NCBI GenBank assembly: GCA_013141505.1
Contig: JABFQX010000040.1
Location: 1 to 64,000, forward strand
DNA from: Methyloglobulus sp.
GTDB lineage: Bacteria; Pseudomonadota; Gammaproteobacteria; Methylococcales; Methylomonadaceae
Direction: 5' to 3'
DNA: 64,000 nt
This document shows positions 55,640-63,854 of this stretch, piece after piece (position 1 is the stretch's first letter; the number at the start of each line of letters is the position of its first letter). The notes under the pieces are model-generated. The model did not search any database and was not told where the DNA came from. It saw nothing but the letters and a program-made list of their open reading frames with translations. A program made the translations under genes and the position numbers.

Positions 55640-56164
55640 TTAAAAAACCGGATTGATAACAGAATCGACCTGTTCAAAATCAATGATGCCAAAATATCGG
55701 CCATCAAAAGGATTTTCGGTCGCCTCAGACATCAGCAGCAATTCACCTGGTTCTAATTCGTAATGATCCAGTGCCAATTTTGGCATAAGCCGACCTTCCC
55801 GGTCTTTTTCAGCGGGCTTACTGTTGGGTAACAACACGTCATTAACATAGACGCCAGTTTCATTAATAGTGACGATATTCTTGGTTTTTGCCGACACCTT
55901 CAACATCATATTGCCAAAATTATCCGGGCAATTTCCTGGGGAAATATAACCTTTGTTACGGGCGTCCTGAAATTCAGGACGATTGGGTGGACAAAACATA
56001 ACATATTTACCAATCGCCACAGGTTTATCGACCTTGACATAAAGACCTGACGGGATGCTGGAACCGGTATTGACAACGCCGCCGAATATGTAAAAAGCGC
56101 CCCCTATAAATAAAGACAAAGCGACAATTGACCCGAAGATTATTAGTGTTGATTTTGCATTCAT
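55640..56164 (-). CDS. S26-family signal peptidase, TraF-like
   Basis: A 174-residue membrane-anchored serine peptidase. An N-terminal helix (about 7-28) is followed by the catalytic serine in TGSSIPSGLYV and the general-base lysine in NMMLKVSAK, the Ser-Lys dyad of the TraF branch, and later NPFDGRYFGII near the end, the last conserved box. TraF normally matures the pilin of conjugative pili, but no other conjugation gene is in this window. It may be a relic of a mobile element or process some other exported protein. Confidence 0.82.
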   Translation of the reverse strand: MNAKSTLIIFGSIVALSLFIGGAFYIFGGVVNTGSSIPSGLYVKVDKPVAIGKYVMFCPPNRPEFQDARNKGYISPGNCPDNFGNMMLKVSAKTKNIVTINETGVYVNDVLLPNSKPAEKDREGRLMPKLALDHYELEPGELLLMSEATENPFDGRYFGIIDFEQVDSVINPVF

Positions 56165-56282
56165 AAAATTTGACGACGATTTATTTAAGTTAAAATTTGA
56201 ACCTATAAAGTAGGCAGTATATCGCTATGACTCTGCTACACAAGCAGAACCATGAATGCATCATTTACGATGCCGACCCCAA

Positions 56283-57155
56283 TTAAAGATTGAAATCTTT
56301 CAGATTAGTACACAGCGAATCATTTGACAGCCAAGGAAAAATGTCGCGTTTTTGATGCCCACACAGCCATTTCGATAGTCCATTTGCGCCCATATCATTG
56401 GCAACAGCCATAATGTCGTGCCTTAAACCCCATAACCCAAGGCCACTAACAATGACCAACCCACCACCAATCCAGCGTTTGAACACTAACTCATTATGCA
56501 TAATAGCCGTGTGGGCTTTCAATCCGAGCACGTGACCGATTGCGGCAACGGGCAAAAGCATCAGTGCGGTGACAAAATGCAAGTCCGCCGATAACGCAAT
56601 GAAGGTCGTCATTTTGATGCTAACCAGGATAAACCATAATACAAACAGGGTATCACGGAGTTTATCTTTACTGACATTATGCATATACACAGCTACCATC
56701 AACGGCGCACCCGTCAGCGATGTTCCGGCAACATAACCGCCGATAACGAGCAAAACCTTATCCACCCAGGGTTGACTACTCGAGATGGCGCGGTTTAATA
56801 GCCACATCAAACCATAGAACAAAGTAATACTGTAGATAAAAAAATTAAGCCAGAGGATAGGTAAGTTGAGTAACCCAAACACGCCAACGATAGCAGGTGG
56901 AATAATGTAAGCAGACGAATGCCGCAAGTATTGCCAATCGACATTATGCAACCGCGTTCGCAGGGTTAAACCGGAGAAGAACAACAAATGGACACTAATG
57001 ATCGGCAACCATAAGCGGGCATCGTTATGCACAAACAACATTAGCGGCAAGCCGAGCGCAGCACCGCCAAAGCCTAGGCCAGTACGGACGAAACCCGCCC
57101 AAACAAACAACAACGCCACAATTACGATTTGACTGGGCGAAAAATCAAGGAGCAT
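56283..57155 (-). CDS. TSUP-family (TauE/SafE) membrane permease
   Basis: A 290-residue inner-membrane protein of the sulfite-exporter TauE/SafE family. About eight hydrophobic segments are arranged as two repeats; the conserved glycine-rich motif GLGFGGAALGLPLMLF lies in the first repeat and GGYVAGTSLTGAPLMV in the second. Members move sulfite, sulfonates or other organic anions. The last ~25 residues form a hydrophilic tail that is not typical of the family. The substrate is unknown and no sulfur genes are adjacent. Confidence 0.85.
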   Translation of the reverse strand: MLLDFSPSQIVIVALLFVWAGFVRTGLGFGGAALGLPLMLFVHNDARLWLPIISVHLLFFSGLTLRTRLHNVDWQYLRHSSAYIIPPAIVGVFGLLNLPILWLNFFIYSITLFYGLMWLLNRAISSSQPWVDKVLLVIGGYVAGTSLTGAPLMVAVYMHNVSKDKLRDTLFVLWFILVSIKMTTFIALSADLHFVTALMLLPVAAIGHVLGLKAHTAIMHNELVFKRWIGGGLVIVSGLGLWGLRHDIMAVANDMGANGLSKWLCGHQKRDIFPWLSNDSLCTNLKDFNL

Positions 57156-57193
57156 GGAATCTAGGATTATTTGGCTTTAGCACTTTATAGCTT

Positions 57194-57328
57194 ATTGATC
57201 CGGCCTTTTAATGTTTGAACACGTACCCCCTTCGGCTCCGCTCAGGGAACCTGGGGACACAACGCAACTTCGATAAAAGTTCCCTGAGCGGAGCCGAAGG
57301 GAAGTTAAAACTGAATCTATAAGAAATT
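57194..57328. repeat. Palindromic MITE-like element, copy 3
   Basis: Left end ATTGATCCGGCCTTTTAATG and the inner palindrome CCCTTCGGCTCCGCTCAGGG with CCCTGAGCGGAGCCGAAGGG are intact; the right outer end has decayed and a ~30-bp unique loop (CTGGGGACACAACGCAACTT) lies at its centre. Confidence 0.75.
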
Positions 57329-57411
57329 GATTTCTTGGTTATAGGCCGCTACACATAGCAGCGGCTATGACAATCTTGACTGCATTGTTACCTTGTTTAT
57401 ATTGGCAAACT

Positions 57412-57798
57412 TTATTTTTTTACAAAATAATAATGTGTACCGAACTTTCCTTTCAAAGTCATATTTTTGTCGTCTTTATCCACGACGGTGTAGATTTCAA
57501 ACCGGGTTGAACCCACCGTCAGGACTTTTATTTTACCGTTTTCAATTTCATAAGGTTCAGGCGACTGATCAAAATAAGTGCCTTCTCGGGGAATATGTAA
57601 GATCTCCAGATTACCATTTTTAAATACCCAAGTATCTTCCCGTTTGAAAGGACGACGATCATTTAAAGAATTTTTAGTGGTTTCCAGTTTCCATGTGCCT
57701 TGCACATCGTCTTTAGATTGCAAGGTAACATCAGCATAAACAGCACTGCCAATTGCGGACAAGCCTAATAAAGTGGCAGTTAAAAGTATGTGTTTCAT
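57412..57798 (-). CDS. Exported lipocalin-like protein, unknown function
   Basis: A 128-residue exported protein. The signal peptide (about 1-22, ending YA) is followed by DVQGTWKLETTKNSLNDR, whose GTW motif starts the first strand of lipocalin-like barrels, and then alternating strands up to MTLKGKFGTHYYFVKK. The likely fold is a small beta barrel for a hydrophobic ligand, but I cannot name a family with confidence. It is a single gene between palindromic element copy 3 and nrdJb. Confidence 0.6.
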   Translation of the reverse strand: MKHILLTATLLGLSAIGSAVYADVTLQSKDDVQGTWKLETTKNSLNDRRPFKREDTWVFKNGNLEILHIPREGTYFDQSPEPYEIENGKIKVLTVGSTRFEIYTVVDKDDKNMTLKGKFGTHYYFVKK

Positions 57799-57953
57799 TA
57801 TTTTCCTACTATTAATTTAAATGACCCATGCTAAAGCATGAGTGTATGCGTTTTATTTGGCAAGCGATTTTGAAAAATCATGCCCTGAAATACAGAAACT
57901 GCCAGCAAATTGTAATCTTTGCTACATTATTGTTCAGCTTTTGCTACGTCCCA

Positions 57954-58640
57954 TCACCCACACTTACTTTCCCCACAATTCAAACAGGTCATACAGCCGT
58001 CCATCAACACCATCGCTTTGGTGCTGCATTTGGTGCACAGTACCGCTTTATCAGGGAAAGATTGCTCGTCAGAATCGCCATGTTGAGCTTCAAACTCGCG
58101 GCGTTTTTCGTCCAGAAATTGTTTTTGCCGGTCGGTCATCGGCTCCGGTTTGATCATGCCGATGTGTTTCAGGTGCGATTCAATCGCGTAGCCAATTTCG
58201 GCGACGAGTGACGGCATAAACACGCCGCCTTTTTTAAAATAGCCACCGCGTGGGTCAAACACCGCTTTCATTTCGTCAACCAGGAAACACGCATCGCCGC
58301 CTTTGCGAAACACCGCAGAAATAACGCGGGTCAATGCCAGCACCCACTGGAAATGCTCCATATTTTTGGAGTTGATGAACACTTCGTAAGGGCGGCGTTC
58401 TTCATGTTCCGTACCCGGATTCAGGATGATGTCGTTGATGGTGATGTACAACGCATGTTCCGACTGCGGGGTTTTGATTTTGTATGTCGAGCCGAGCAAC
58501 ACTTCCGGCCGCTCGACATTCTCATGCATACTTTCGACATTTTTCGCCGCTTCTACGGCTTTAGTTTCGGCAGCGGCGGCTTTATCGTCGTCATTTAAGA
58601 CTTTGTAGCTAACAATTTTTTTGCTGATTTTGTGGCTCAT
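57954..58640 (-). CDS. nrdJb: Adenosylcobalamin-dependent ribonucleotide reductase, C-terminal subunit NrdJb
   Basis: The smaller half of a split class II ribonucleotide reductase, 228 residues, as in Pseudomonas aeruginosa NrdJb. It carries the part missing from NrdJa: KISKKIVSYKVLND at the start, GSTYKIKTPQSEHALYITIND, the helical region GGDACFLVDEMKAVFDPRG, and a C-terminal cysteine cluster (CTKC...CMTCLNCGESKCG) that resembles a zinc ribbon and includes cysteines suited to re-reducing the active site. In Pseudomonas it directly follows nrdJa; here ~2.8 kb with two other genes intervene. ATG 58640 gives the family N-terminus. Confidence 0.92.
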   Translation of the reverse strand: MSHKISKKIVSYKVLNDDDKAAAAETKAVEAAKNVESMHENVERPEVLLGSTYKIKTPQSEHALYITINDIILNPGTEHEERRPYEVFINSKNMEHFQWVLALTRVISAVFRKGGDACFLVDEMKAVFDPRGGYFKKGGVFMPSLVAEIGYAIESHLKHIGMIKPEPMTDRQKQFLDEKRREFEAQHGDSDEQSFPDKAVLCTKCSTKAMVLMDGCMTCLNCGESKCG

Positions 58641-58678
58641 CTTTATCTCCGTTTGTACTATGTTAATACGTCGTAACA

Positions 58679-59461
58679 CTACTGTTTAATTTGTTTTGTA
58701 ATCCACACAAGTCCGCCCGTTTGCCCTGCCAATATTCCCTGGTCGGCGGGCGCAGGCCGCAACATGGCTTCCCATAACTTCTCAACAGGTGACCAGTACG
58801 GCGGATACCATTCCCGATCAACGTCCATGATTAGCACCTGATGTTTGCTGTAATCATAAGCACCAATTGGCGAAATATGCGGGCCGTCCCAATCGCTGGT
58901 TAACACGCCCTGATTAAAATAGGCGAGTACCAAATCATGGGAAGATTTCTCATTTGCCGCCAACACCTGTTTGATTAGTCCGAGGCTTTTAGGATCGTTT
59001 GTAGGACGAATAACCCGTACCGAGTAATTATTAAGATGATAAGCCTTCAAACCTTTCTTCACCAACATGACCATTTCATCAAACTTAAGACCATCACCAC
59101 CTTCAGCTACTTTGTCACCCCAAATGCCGGTAAAAACAGTTTTCAGTAAAGCCGGTTGGGTGATTAAGGTTTCATCTGAAAATTTCGGCACACCGCGCAG
59201 AAAATTTAACGCCATCGCCATGGTGGCAAGCCCACAAGCGCTGGAGGTCTGTTGCGGCAGATAAAACTGGCTGAATCTCCAATAATCTTTGGCTGCTGTT
59301 TGCCGTAAAAATGCCGTTTGCTGGGTTATTGGGATAGCGTATGGGCCAAATTTGGCTTGCTTCGTTAAGCTCCAGGCGGACTGGGCGCAACTCAATGTGA
59401 CGAGGAGCAACGCCAATAGCAGAGAGTGCCGTATTTTTGATTGATGACTAAATAGCTTCAT
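58679..59461 (-). CDS. Exported phytochelatin-synthase-like cysteine peptidase
   Basis: A 260-residue papain-like enzyme of the phytochelatin synthase family. A signal peptide (about 1-31) indicates export to the periplasm. The catalytic triad is Cys76 in QTSSACGLATMAMALNFL, His195 in WDGPHISPIGAYD and Asp213 in VLIMDVDREWYPPYW; spacing is close to that of the cyanobacterial enzyme (Cys70, His183, Asp201). Bacterial single-domain members mainly cleave glycine from glutathione; phytochelatin synthesis is weaker. I used ATG 59461, which gives a normal signal peptide. It sits between nrdJa and nrdJb, 38 bp before nrdJb, so nrdJb may be read through from it. Confidence 0.9.
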   Translation of the reverse strand: MKLFSHQSKIRHSLLLALLLVTLSCAQSAWSLTKQAKFGPYAIPITQQTAFLRQTAAKDYWRFSQFYLPQQTSSACGLATMAMALNFLRGVPKFSDETLITQPALLKTVFTGIWGDKVAEGGDGLKFDEMVMLVKKGLKAYHLNNYSVRVIRPTNDPKSLGLIKQVLAANEKSSHDLVLAYFNQGVLTSDWDGPHISPIGAYDYSKHQVLIMDVDREWYPPYWSPVEKLWEAMLRPAPADQGILAGQTGGLVWITKQIKQ

Positions 59462-59592
59462 AGTTGACCTATTGAGGGTTGTGGGGCTGATGATCAAATG
59501 TTTTTGTCTTCAACTAACATGTGTCGCTAACGACGCAGTTGTTTTAATGCCGGATGCCGCTTGCTTCCATTTGTACCCATAGGGCATAAACC

Positions 59593-59676
59593 GGAAGGGA
59601 CTCATGTCCTTCCAGCAACATGTGGGCATCCCTGCCCTTATTGGGCTATTCCCGAAACCGCCAATATTCGGTGCGG
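59593..59676 (+). repeat. ~85-bp repeat, copy A (inverted partner at 61097)
   Basis: Contains GGAAGGGACTCATGTCCTTCC, GGCATCCCTGCC and GGGCTATTCCCGAAACCGCC. The complement of 61097-61187 has the same blocks in the same order (GGAAGGGACTCCTGTCCCTCC; GGGCTATTCCCGATAAAACC). The rest of 59462-59826 holds no recognisable gene. Confidence 0.75.
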
Positions 59677-59826
59677 CTGACGGGAATGGGTGCATTATTG
59701 TAGAGGTGGATTACGCCGCGCCCAAAATCCATACAATACACTTAAGCCATCTATTTGCGCGGCAAATCCACCATACATTTATACGAATTATGGTCTTACG
59801 AGTTCTCGTTTTTGACATTCGCGCAT

Positions 59827-61050
59827 TCAAGATTTTATTTTTGAGATAATTTCTTTAATTAAATCAATAAAATTTTTATCTTTTGATAGCCGTTCTAATA
59901 TTTCTTGCAACGGACTTCCATGATTTTCATGACCGTTAAAAATCCGCAGAGGATTATCAGCAAAATGGTTGATTGCAGTTTCTAGTAATTTCTTTTTTAA
60001 CTCTGGATCAGTCTCATTTGCTTCTCTTTTATAACCTTCAAAAGCCATAGCAGAAGCAACTTTATAAGCATAATCTTCTCGTAACCGTGATGTAAAACCA
60101 AATTGCTTTGCAGAAAACCATCCAAGCCAAACTAAAGGGATAGTCAATGGTAACTTCGTTAAAACTGTATACCATTCTTTTGAATCAATTGATGGGCCGA
60201 TAAAATATAAACTTGTAAGAGTTAAAGCCAGTATTGAAGAACTAAAAAGAAATATCCACCAATAGAACGGATTTCTAAGTTCATTTTTACGCGTTAAGAA
60301 AGAAGCCGCCATAGTTGCTCTATTAGTATCTTCAAGCAAACGATTAACCTTATCCCGACTTGTTTCAAATTCTTGAAATAGCTGTTCTTGGCTTTGCTTG
60401 TTTGAATTTAGTTCTGTTTCTAAGCTTTCAAATTTAACAACCAAGTCTGAAATAGTTTTTGCGTCAATTTGAGCCTGATCATGTAATGCTTTAGTTTTGG
60501 CATAAAATTGTTCAGATTCTGTATATTGAGCTTCGAAATTTTCTTTGAGACTTTTAATCTGTGCCGTATTATCCGCTACTTCTGTCGTTGATGATTCGAT
60601 AGAAGCTTCGTTATCTTTAAGTCTTTGAAAAATTATCGAAGCATCTTTCATTTGAGAAACGGCTTCTGATAATTCATTTGTTAATTTTGAAGAAATTTCT
60701 TTATTAACATTTGGTTTTTCTATCCATCGCCAAAAAATACTACGGATTTTTTCAACCTGCTCAAGCAACCCCGCCATATGAGGCTGAGGATTACTAGGTA
60801 CATGTTGTGTAATATAAGCACGTAAAGAAGTAATAAGAACAGTTTGAACATATGAGCTTGATACCGGATCTGGCTCAAAATTTTCTATAAGGGTTAATTC
60901 TTCAGCTATTTTTGCTAATCCTCCAATAGAGTCCGAAACCAATTGCTTAGTTAATCCAGGCATACCCCAACCCGAAAAATCTTCGGTAATTGTCAGGTTA
61001 TCCCAAGATTTTTTGATTTCATCTAGTTGTTGAAACAGATCGTTACGCAT
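59827..61050 (-). CDS. Coiled-coil membrane protein, unknown function
   Basis: A 407-residue protein, markedly more AT-rich than its neighbours. Residues about 1-110 are globular and mostly helical; 120-250 form a long coiled coil rich in Glu, Lys and Ser; two membrane helices follow (about 263-284 and 297-316); the last ~85 residues are a conserved-looking domain with SRLREDYAYKVASAMAFEGY and HFADNPLRIFNGHENHGSP. From memory this C-terminal pattern recalls DUF6161-type proteins found in accessory and defence regions, but I could not verify it. The gene is flanked by inverted copies of a ~85-bp repeat and lies between the two halves of the split ribonucleotide reductase, which suggests insertion. 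Confidence 0.7.
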   Translation of the reverse strand: MRNDLFQQLDEIKKSWDNLTITEDFSGWGMPGLTKQLVSDSIGGLAKIAEELTLIENFEPDPVSSSYVQTVLITSLRAYITQHVPSNPQPHMAGLLEQVEKIRSIFWRWIEKPNVNKEISSKLTNELSEAVSQMKDASIIFQRLKDNEASIESSTTEVADNTAQIKSLKENFEAQYTESEQFYAKTKALHDQAQIDAKTISDLVVKFESLETELNSNKQSQEQLFQEFETSRDKVNRLLEDTNRATMAASFLTRKNELRNPFYWWIFLFSSSILALTLTSLYFIGPSIDSKEWYTVLTKLPLTIPLVWLGWFSAKQFGFTSRLREDYAYKVASAMAFEGYKREANETDPELKKKLLETAINHFADNPLRIFNGHENHGSPLQEILERLSKDKNFIDLIKEIISKIKS

Positions 61051-61096
61051 AATTTATTTTTTACATCTCAACTAAAAAACATGACATCCCCCTTAT

Positions 61097-61187
61097 GCCG
61101 CGCCGAGCACTGGCGGTTTTATCGGGAATAGCCCGGAGGGGTGCGGCAGGGATGCCGCACTTTGCTGGAGGGACAGGAGTCCCTTCC
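61097..61187 (-). repeat. ~85-bp repeat, copy B (inverted relative to 59593)
   Basis: Inverted partner of 59593-59676, more complete here. It has an internal palindrome CTGGAGGGACAGGAGTCCC. The remaining bases to 61440 contain a TTCGACAAGCTCAGGACGAA stretch, a common dispersed sequence in bacterial genomes, and no gene. Confidence 0.75.
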
Positions 61188-61440
61188 AGCAAACCCCGAT
61201 AAAACCGACGGAGCGCAGGAAGCAAGCGGCATCGGGCGGTTTTCTTTTGGATACTTTTCTTTGTCCGCACAAAGAAAAGTATCTCGTCCGTGGGTACGAG
61301 AACCCACATTTAAATAACCTCGCGTTAGCGAAACATTATTAATTGTGTTCATCCTTCGACAAGCTCAGGACGAACGGCCTTAGTTATAACCACCCTTGGT
61401 TTCTGGATTCCGGCAATCCCTGACGGAATGACGGCCATTA

Positions 61441-63591
61441 TCAAAACTTCCCGTAATACCCTTCCTTCAACGCATCAAATAAATTCGCCGCGCTGTGGAT
61501 TTCGCCATCATATTCGATCTCTTCATTGCCTTTAAATTCGACGACATGCCCATCTTCTAGGGTGAATTGGTAGGTGGTATTTTCCAGATCGGATTCTTTA
61601 ACCAGCACGCCCTGAAACACTTCCGGGTTGAAGCGGAACGTGGTACAGCCTTTTAAGCCTTTGTCGTAGGCATATTGGTAGATGGACTTGAAGTCTTCGT
61701 AGGGGTAGTCGGTCGGTACGTTGGCGGTTTTGGAGATGGACGAGTCAATCCACTTTTGTGAGGCGGCCTGGATATCGACATGCTGCTTGGGCGTGACATC
61801 GTCGGCAGCAATAAAGTAATCCGGCAGTTGCTGTGCGGGGTTGTCGCTATAAGGCATGGCGCTATGATTGACCATCTCTCGGTAAGCAAGAAGTTCGAAG
61901 GAGAATACGTCTATTTTTTCTTTGGATTTTTTACCGGCGCGGATGACGTTGCGCGAGTAATGATGGGCAAAACTGGGTTCGATGCCGTTGCTGGCGTTGT
62001 TGGCGAGCGACAAGGAAATCGTACCGGTCGGCGCGATAGAGCTGTGATGGGTGAAGCGTGCGCCGACTTCGGCGAGTTCTGCGACCAGTGCAGGCTCAAG
62101 CGCTGCCAATTGTTGCATGTAACGGCTGTACTTGGCGTGCAGGATTTTTCCTGTCACCTTATCACCGATTTTATAGCCGTCGGCTAACATTTCCGGGCGT
62201 TTGTGCAGCATTTCGCCAGTGACGGTGAATTCTTCTGCCATGATGGGCGCGGCACCTTTTTCTTTGCCAAGCACTAAGGCTTCTTTCCAGCCTTCGATAG
62301 CCAGCACTTTGGTGACTTCTTCGGTGAAATCAACGGAACCTTCATCGCCGTATTTCATACCTAGCATGGTGACAGTAGAACCCAAGCCGAGATAACCCAT
62401 GCCATGACGGCGCTTGCTGATGATTTCGTCGCGCTGTTTTTGCAGAGGTAAGCCGTTGATTTCGACAACATTATCCAACATACGGGTGAAGATACGGATG
62501 GTTTTTCGGTAGGTGTCCCAATCAAATTGGGCATCGCTGGTGAACGGTTTCTTCACGAAACGGGTCAGGTTGATAGAACCCAGTAAACAACTGCCATAAG
62601 GCGGCAGCGGTTGTTCGCCGCAGGGGTTGGTGGCGCGGATGTTTTCGCAGAACCAGTTGTTGTTCATCTCGTTAACCTTGTCGATTAGGATGAAGCCCGG
62701 TTCGGCGTAATCATAAGTGGAACTCATGATGATGTCCCACAAACGCCGTGCCGGAATGGTTTTGGTAATTTTGCAGGCAACTAAGCCATCATTATTGATG
62801 ATGTAGCTGGTTTTTACCGGATGCTCGCGCCAGATGATGAGATTGCTGTCGCTTAAATCGAGCTTATCAGCTTTGGCTTCTTTTTCGGTGACGGGGAATG
62901 ACAGCGGCCACGCGGCATCGTTTTTAACCGCATCCATAAATTCGGTGGTGATGAGCAAGGATAAGTTGAACTGACGCAAGCGGCCATTCTCGCGTTTGGC
63001 GCGGATAAATTCGACTACATCAGGGTGTCCAATGTCGAAAGTCGCCATTTGCGCGCCGCGCCGCCCACCCGCAGACGATACGGTGAAACACATCTTGTCG
63101 TAAATATCCATGAACGACAGGGGGCCTGATGTGTATGCACCTGCACCGGAGACATACGCATCTTTGGGACGCAGGGTAGAAAATTCATAGCCGATACCGC
63201 AACCGGCTTTTAAAGTAAGCCCGGCTTCGTGAACTTTACCCAGAATATCGTCCATAGAATCGGAAATACTGCCCGACACCGTGCAATTAATAGTAGATGT
63301 GGCTGGTTTATGTTCCAACGCGCCGGCATTAGAAATAATACGTCCTGCCGGGATTACGCCTTGGCGCAATGCCCACAGGAAATCCTTGTAGCATTGCTCT
63401 TGCTTAGCTTTACCGGTTTCGACTTCCGACAAGGCTTTGGCGACGCGCTGATAGGTTTCATCCATGGTCGCATCCAGGGCACTGCCCTGCTTGGTTTTCA
63501 GGCGGTATTTGGTATCCCAAATGTCCACGGAGGCATCCTGAAACGGGATTTCGGTGACCGTGTTGGGGATAGCGTGAAGTTTTGCTGGCAT
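61441..63591 (-). CDS. nrdJa: Adenosylcobalamin-dependent ribonucleotide reductase, catalytic subunit NrdJa
   Basis: The main half of a split class II ribonucleotide reductase, which makes deoxynucleotides with or without oxygen using coenzyme B12. The 716 residues form the ten-stranded barrel: TINCTVSGSISDSMDDIL supplies one of the redox cysteines, GCGIGYEFSTLRP and GGRRGAQMATFDIGHPD follow, and NPCGEQPLPPYGSCLLGSINL is the finger-loop motif with the thiyl-radical cysteine. The C-terminal segment found in unsplit enzymes is absent and is supplied by nrdJb, here ~2.8 kb away. An AGGAG ribosome-binding site precedes ATG 63591. Two NrdR-box-like palindromes lie ~220-260 bp upstream. Confidence 0.95.
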   Translation of the reverse strand: MPAKLHAIPNTVTEIPFQDASVDIWDTKYRLKTKQGSALDATMDETYQRVAKALSEVETGKAKQEQCYKDFLWALRQGVIPAGRIISNAGALEHKPATSTINCTVSGSISDSMDDILGKVHEAGLTLKAGCGIGYEFSTLRPKDAYVSGAGAYTSGPLSFMDIYDKMCFTVSSAGGRRGAQMATFDIGHPDVVEFIRAKRENGRLRQFNLSLLITTEFMDAVKNDAAWPLSFPVTEKEAKADKLDLSDSNLIIWREHPVKTSYIINNDGLVACKITKTIPARRLWDIIMSSTYDYAEPGFILIDKVNEMNNNWFCENIRATNPCGEQPLPPYGSCLLGSINLTRFVKKPFTSDAQFDWDTYRKTIRIFTRMLDNVVEINGLPLQKQRDEIISKRRHGMGYLGLGSTVTMLGMKYGDEGSVDFTEEVTKVLAIEGWKEALVLGKEKGAAPIMAEEFTVTGEMLHKRPEMLADGYKIGDKVTGKILHAKYSRYMQQLAALEPALVAELAEVGARFTHHSSIAPTGTISLSLANNASNGIEPSFAHHYSRNVIRAGKKSKEKIDVFSFELLAYREMVNHSAMPYSDNPAQQLPDYFIAADDVTPKQHVDIQAASQKWIDSSISKTANVPTDYPYEDFKSIYQYAYDKGLKGCTTFRFNPEVFQGVLVKESDLENTTYQFTLEDGHVVEFKGNEEIEYDGEIHSAANLFDALKEGYYGKF

Positions 63592-63807
63592 GAATATCTC
63601 CTGGGCTTTGCGCGATTATCAGTATTTGGGCAGCTAAGTTTGGTTTTCGACGTAATAGAAAGAAAAAATTTAGGTGCTGCTATTTTTGGCAATTTATCTA
63701 CACATGGCGGTTAATTTTGGGACTTGTTTTGGGCTTTACCCCATGCGACAAATTGACCAAAATGCCTAATAAAACAAGTAATAACGAAACATACTTAAAA
63801 GCATTTA
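63592..63807. other. Leader and promoter region of nrdJa
   Basis: About 215 bp with no ORF. It probably contains the nrdJa promoter and leader. I see no cobalamin riboswitch signature. Confidence 0.5.
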
Positions 63808-63854
63808 ATTCGATATGTTGTGTTTTTTTTAAATAATAGCACAATATATTGTGT
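63808..63854 (-). promoter_or_regulatory. Tandem NrdR boxes upstream of nrdJa
   Basis: GCACAATATATTGTGT (63839-63854) matches the NrdR consensus ACACWATATATWGTGT at all but the first base. A weaker box, ATTCGATATGTTGTGT (63808-63823), lies 31 bp away centre to centre, three helical turns, the usual spacing for NrdR pairs. NrdR would repress nrdJa when dATP is high. Confidence 0.78.

Noticed and set aside
61345..61380. TTCGACAAGCTCAGGACGAA stretch as a specific operator
   Set aside because: This string is a very common dispersed sequence in many bacterial genomes and is not linked to regulation here.
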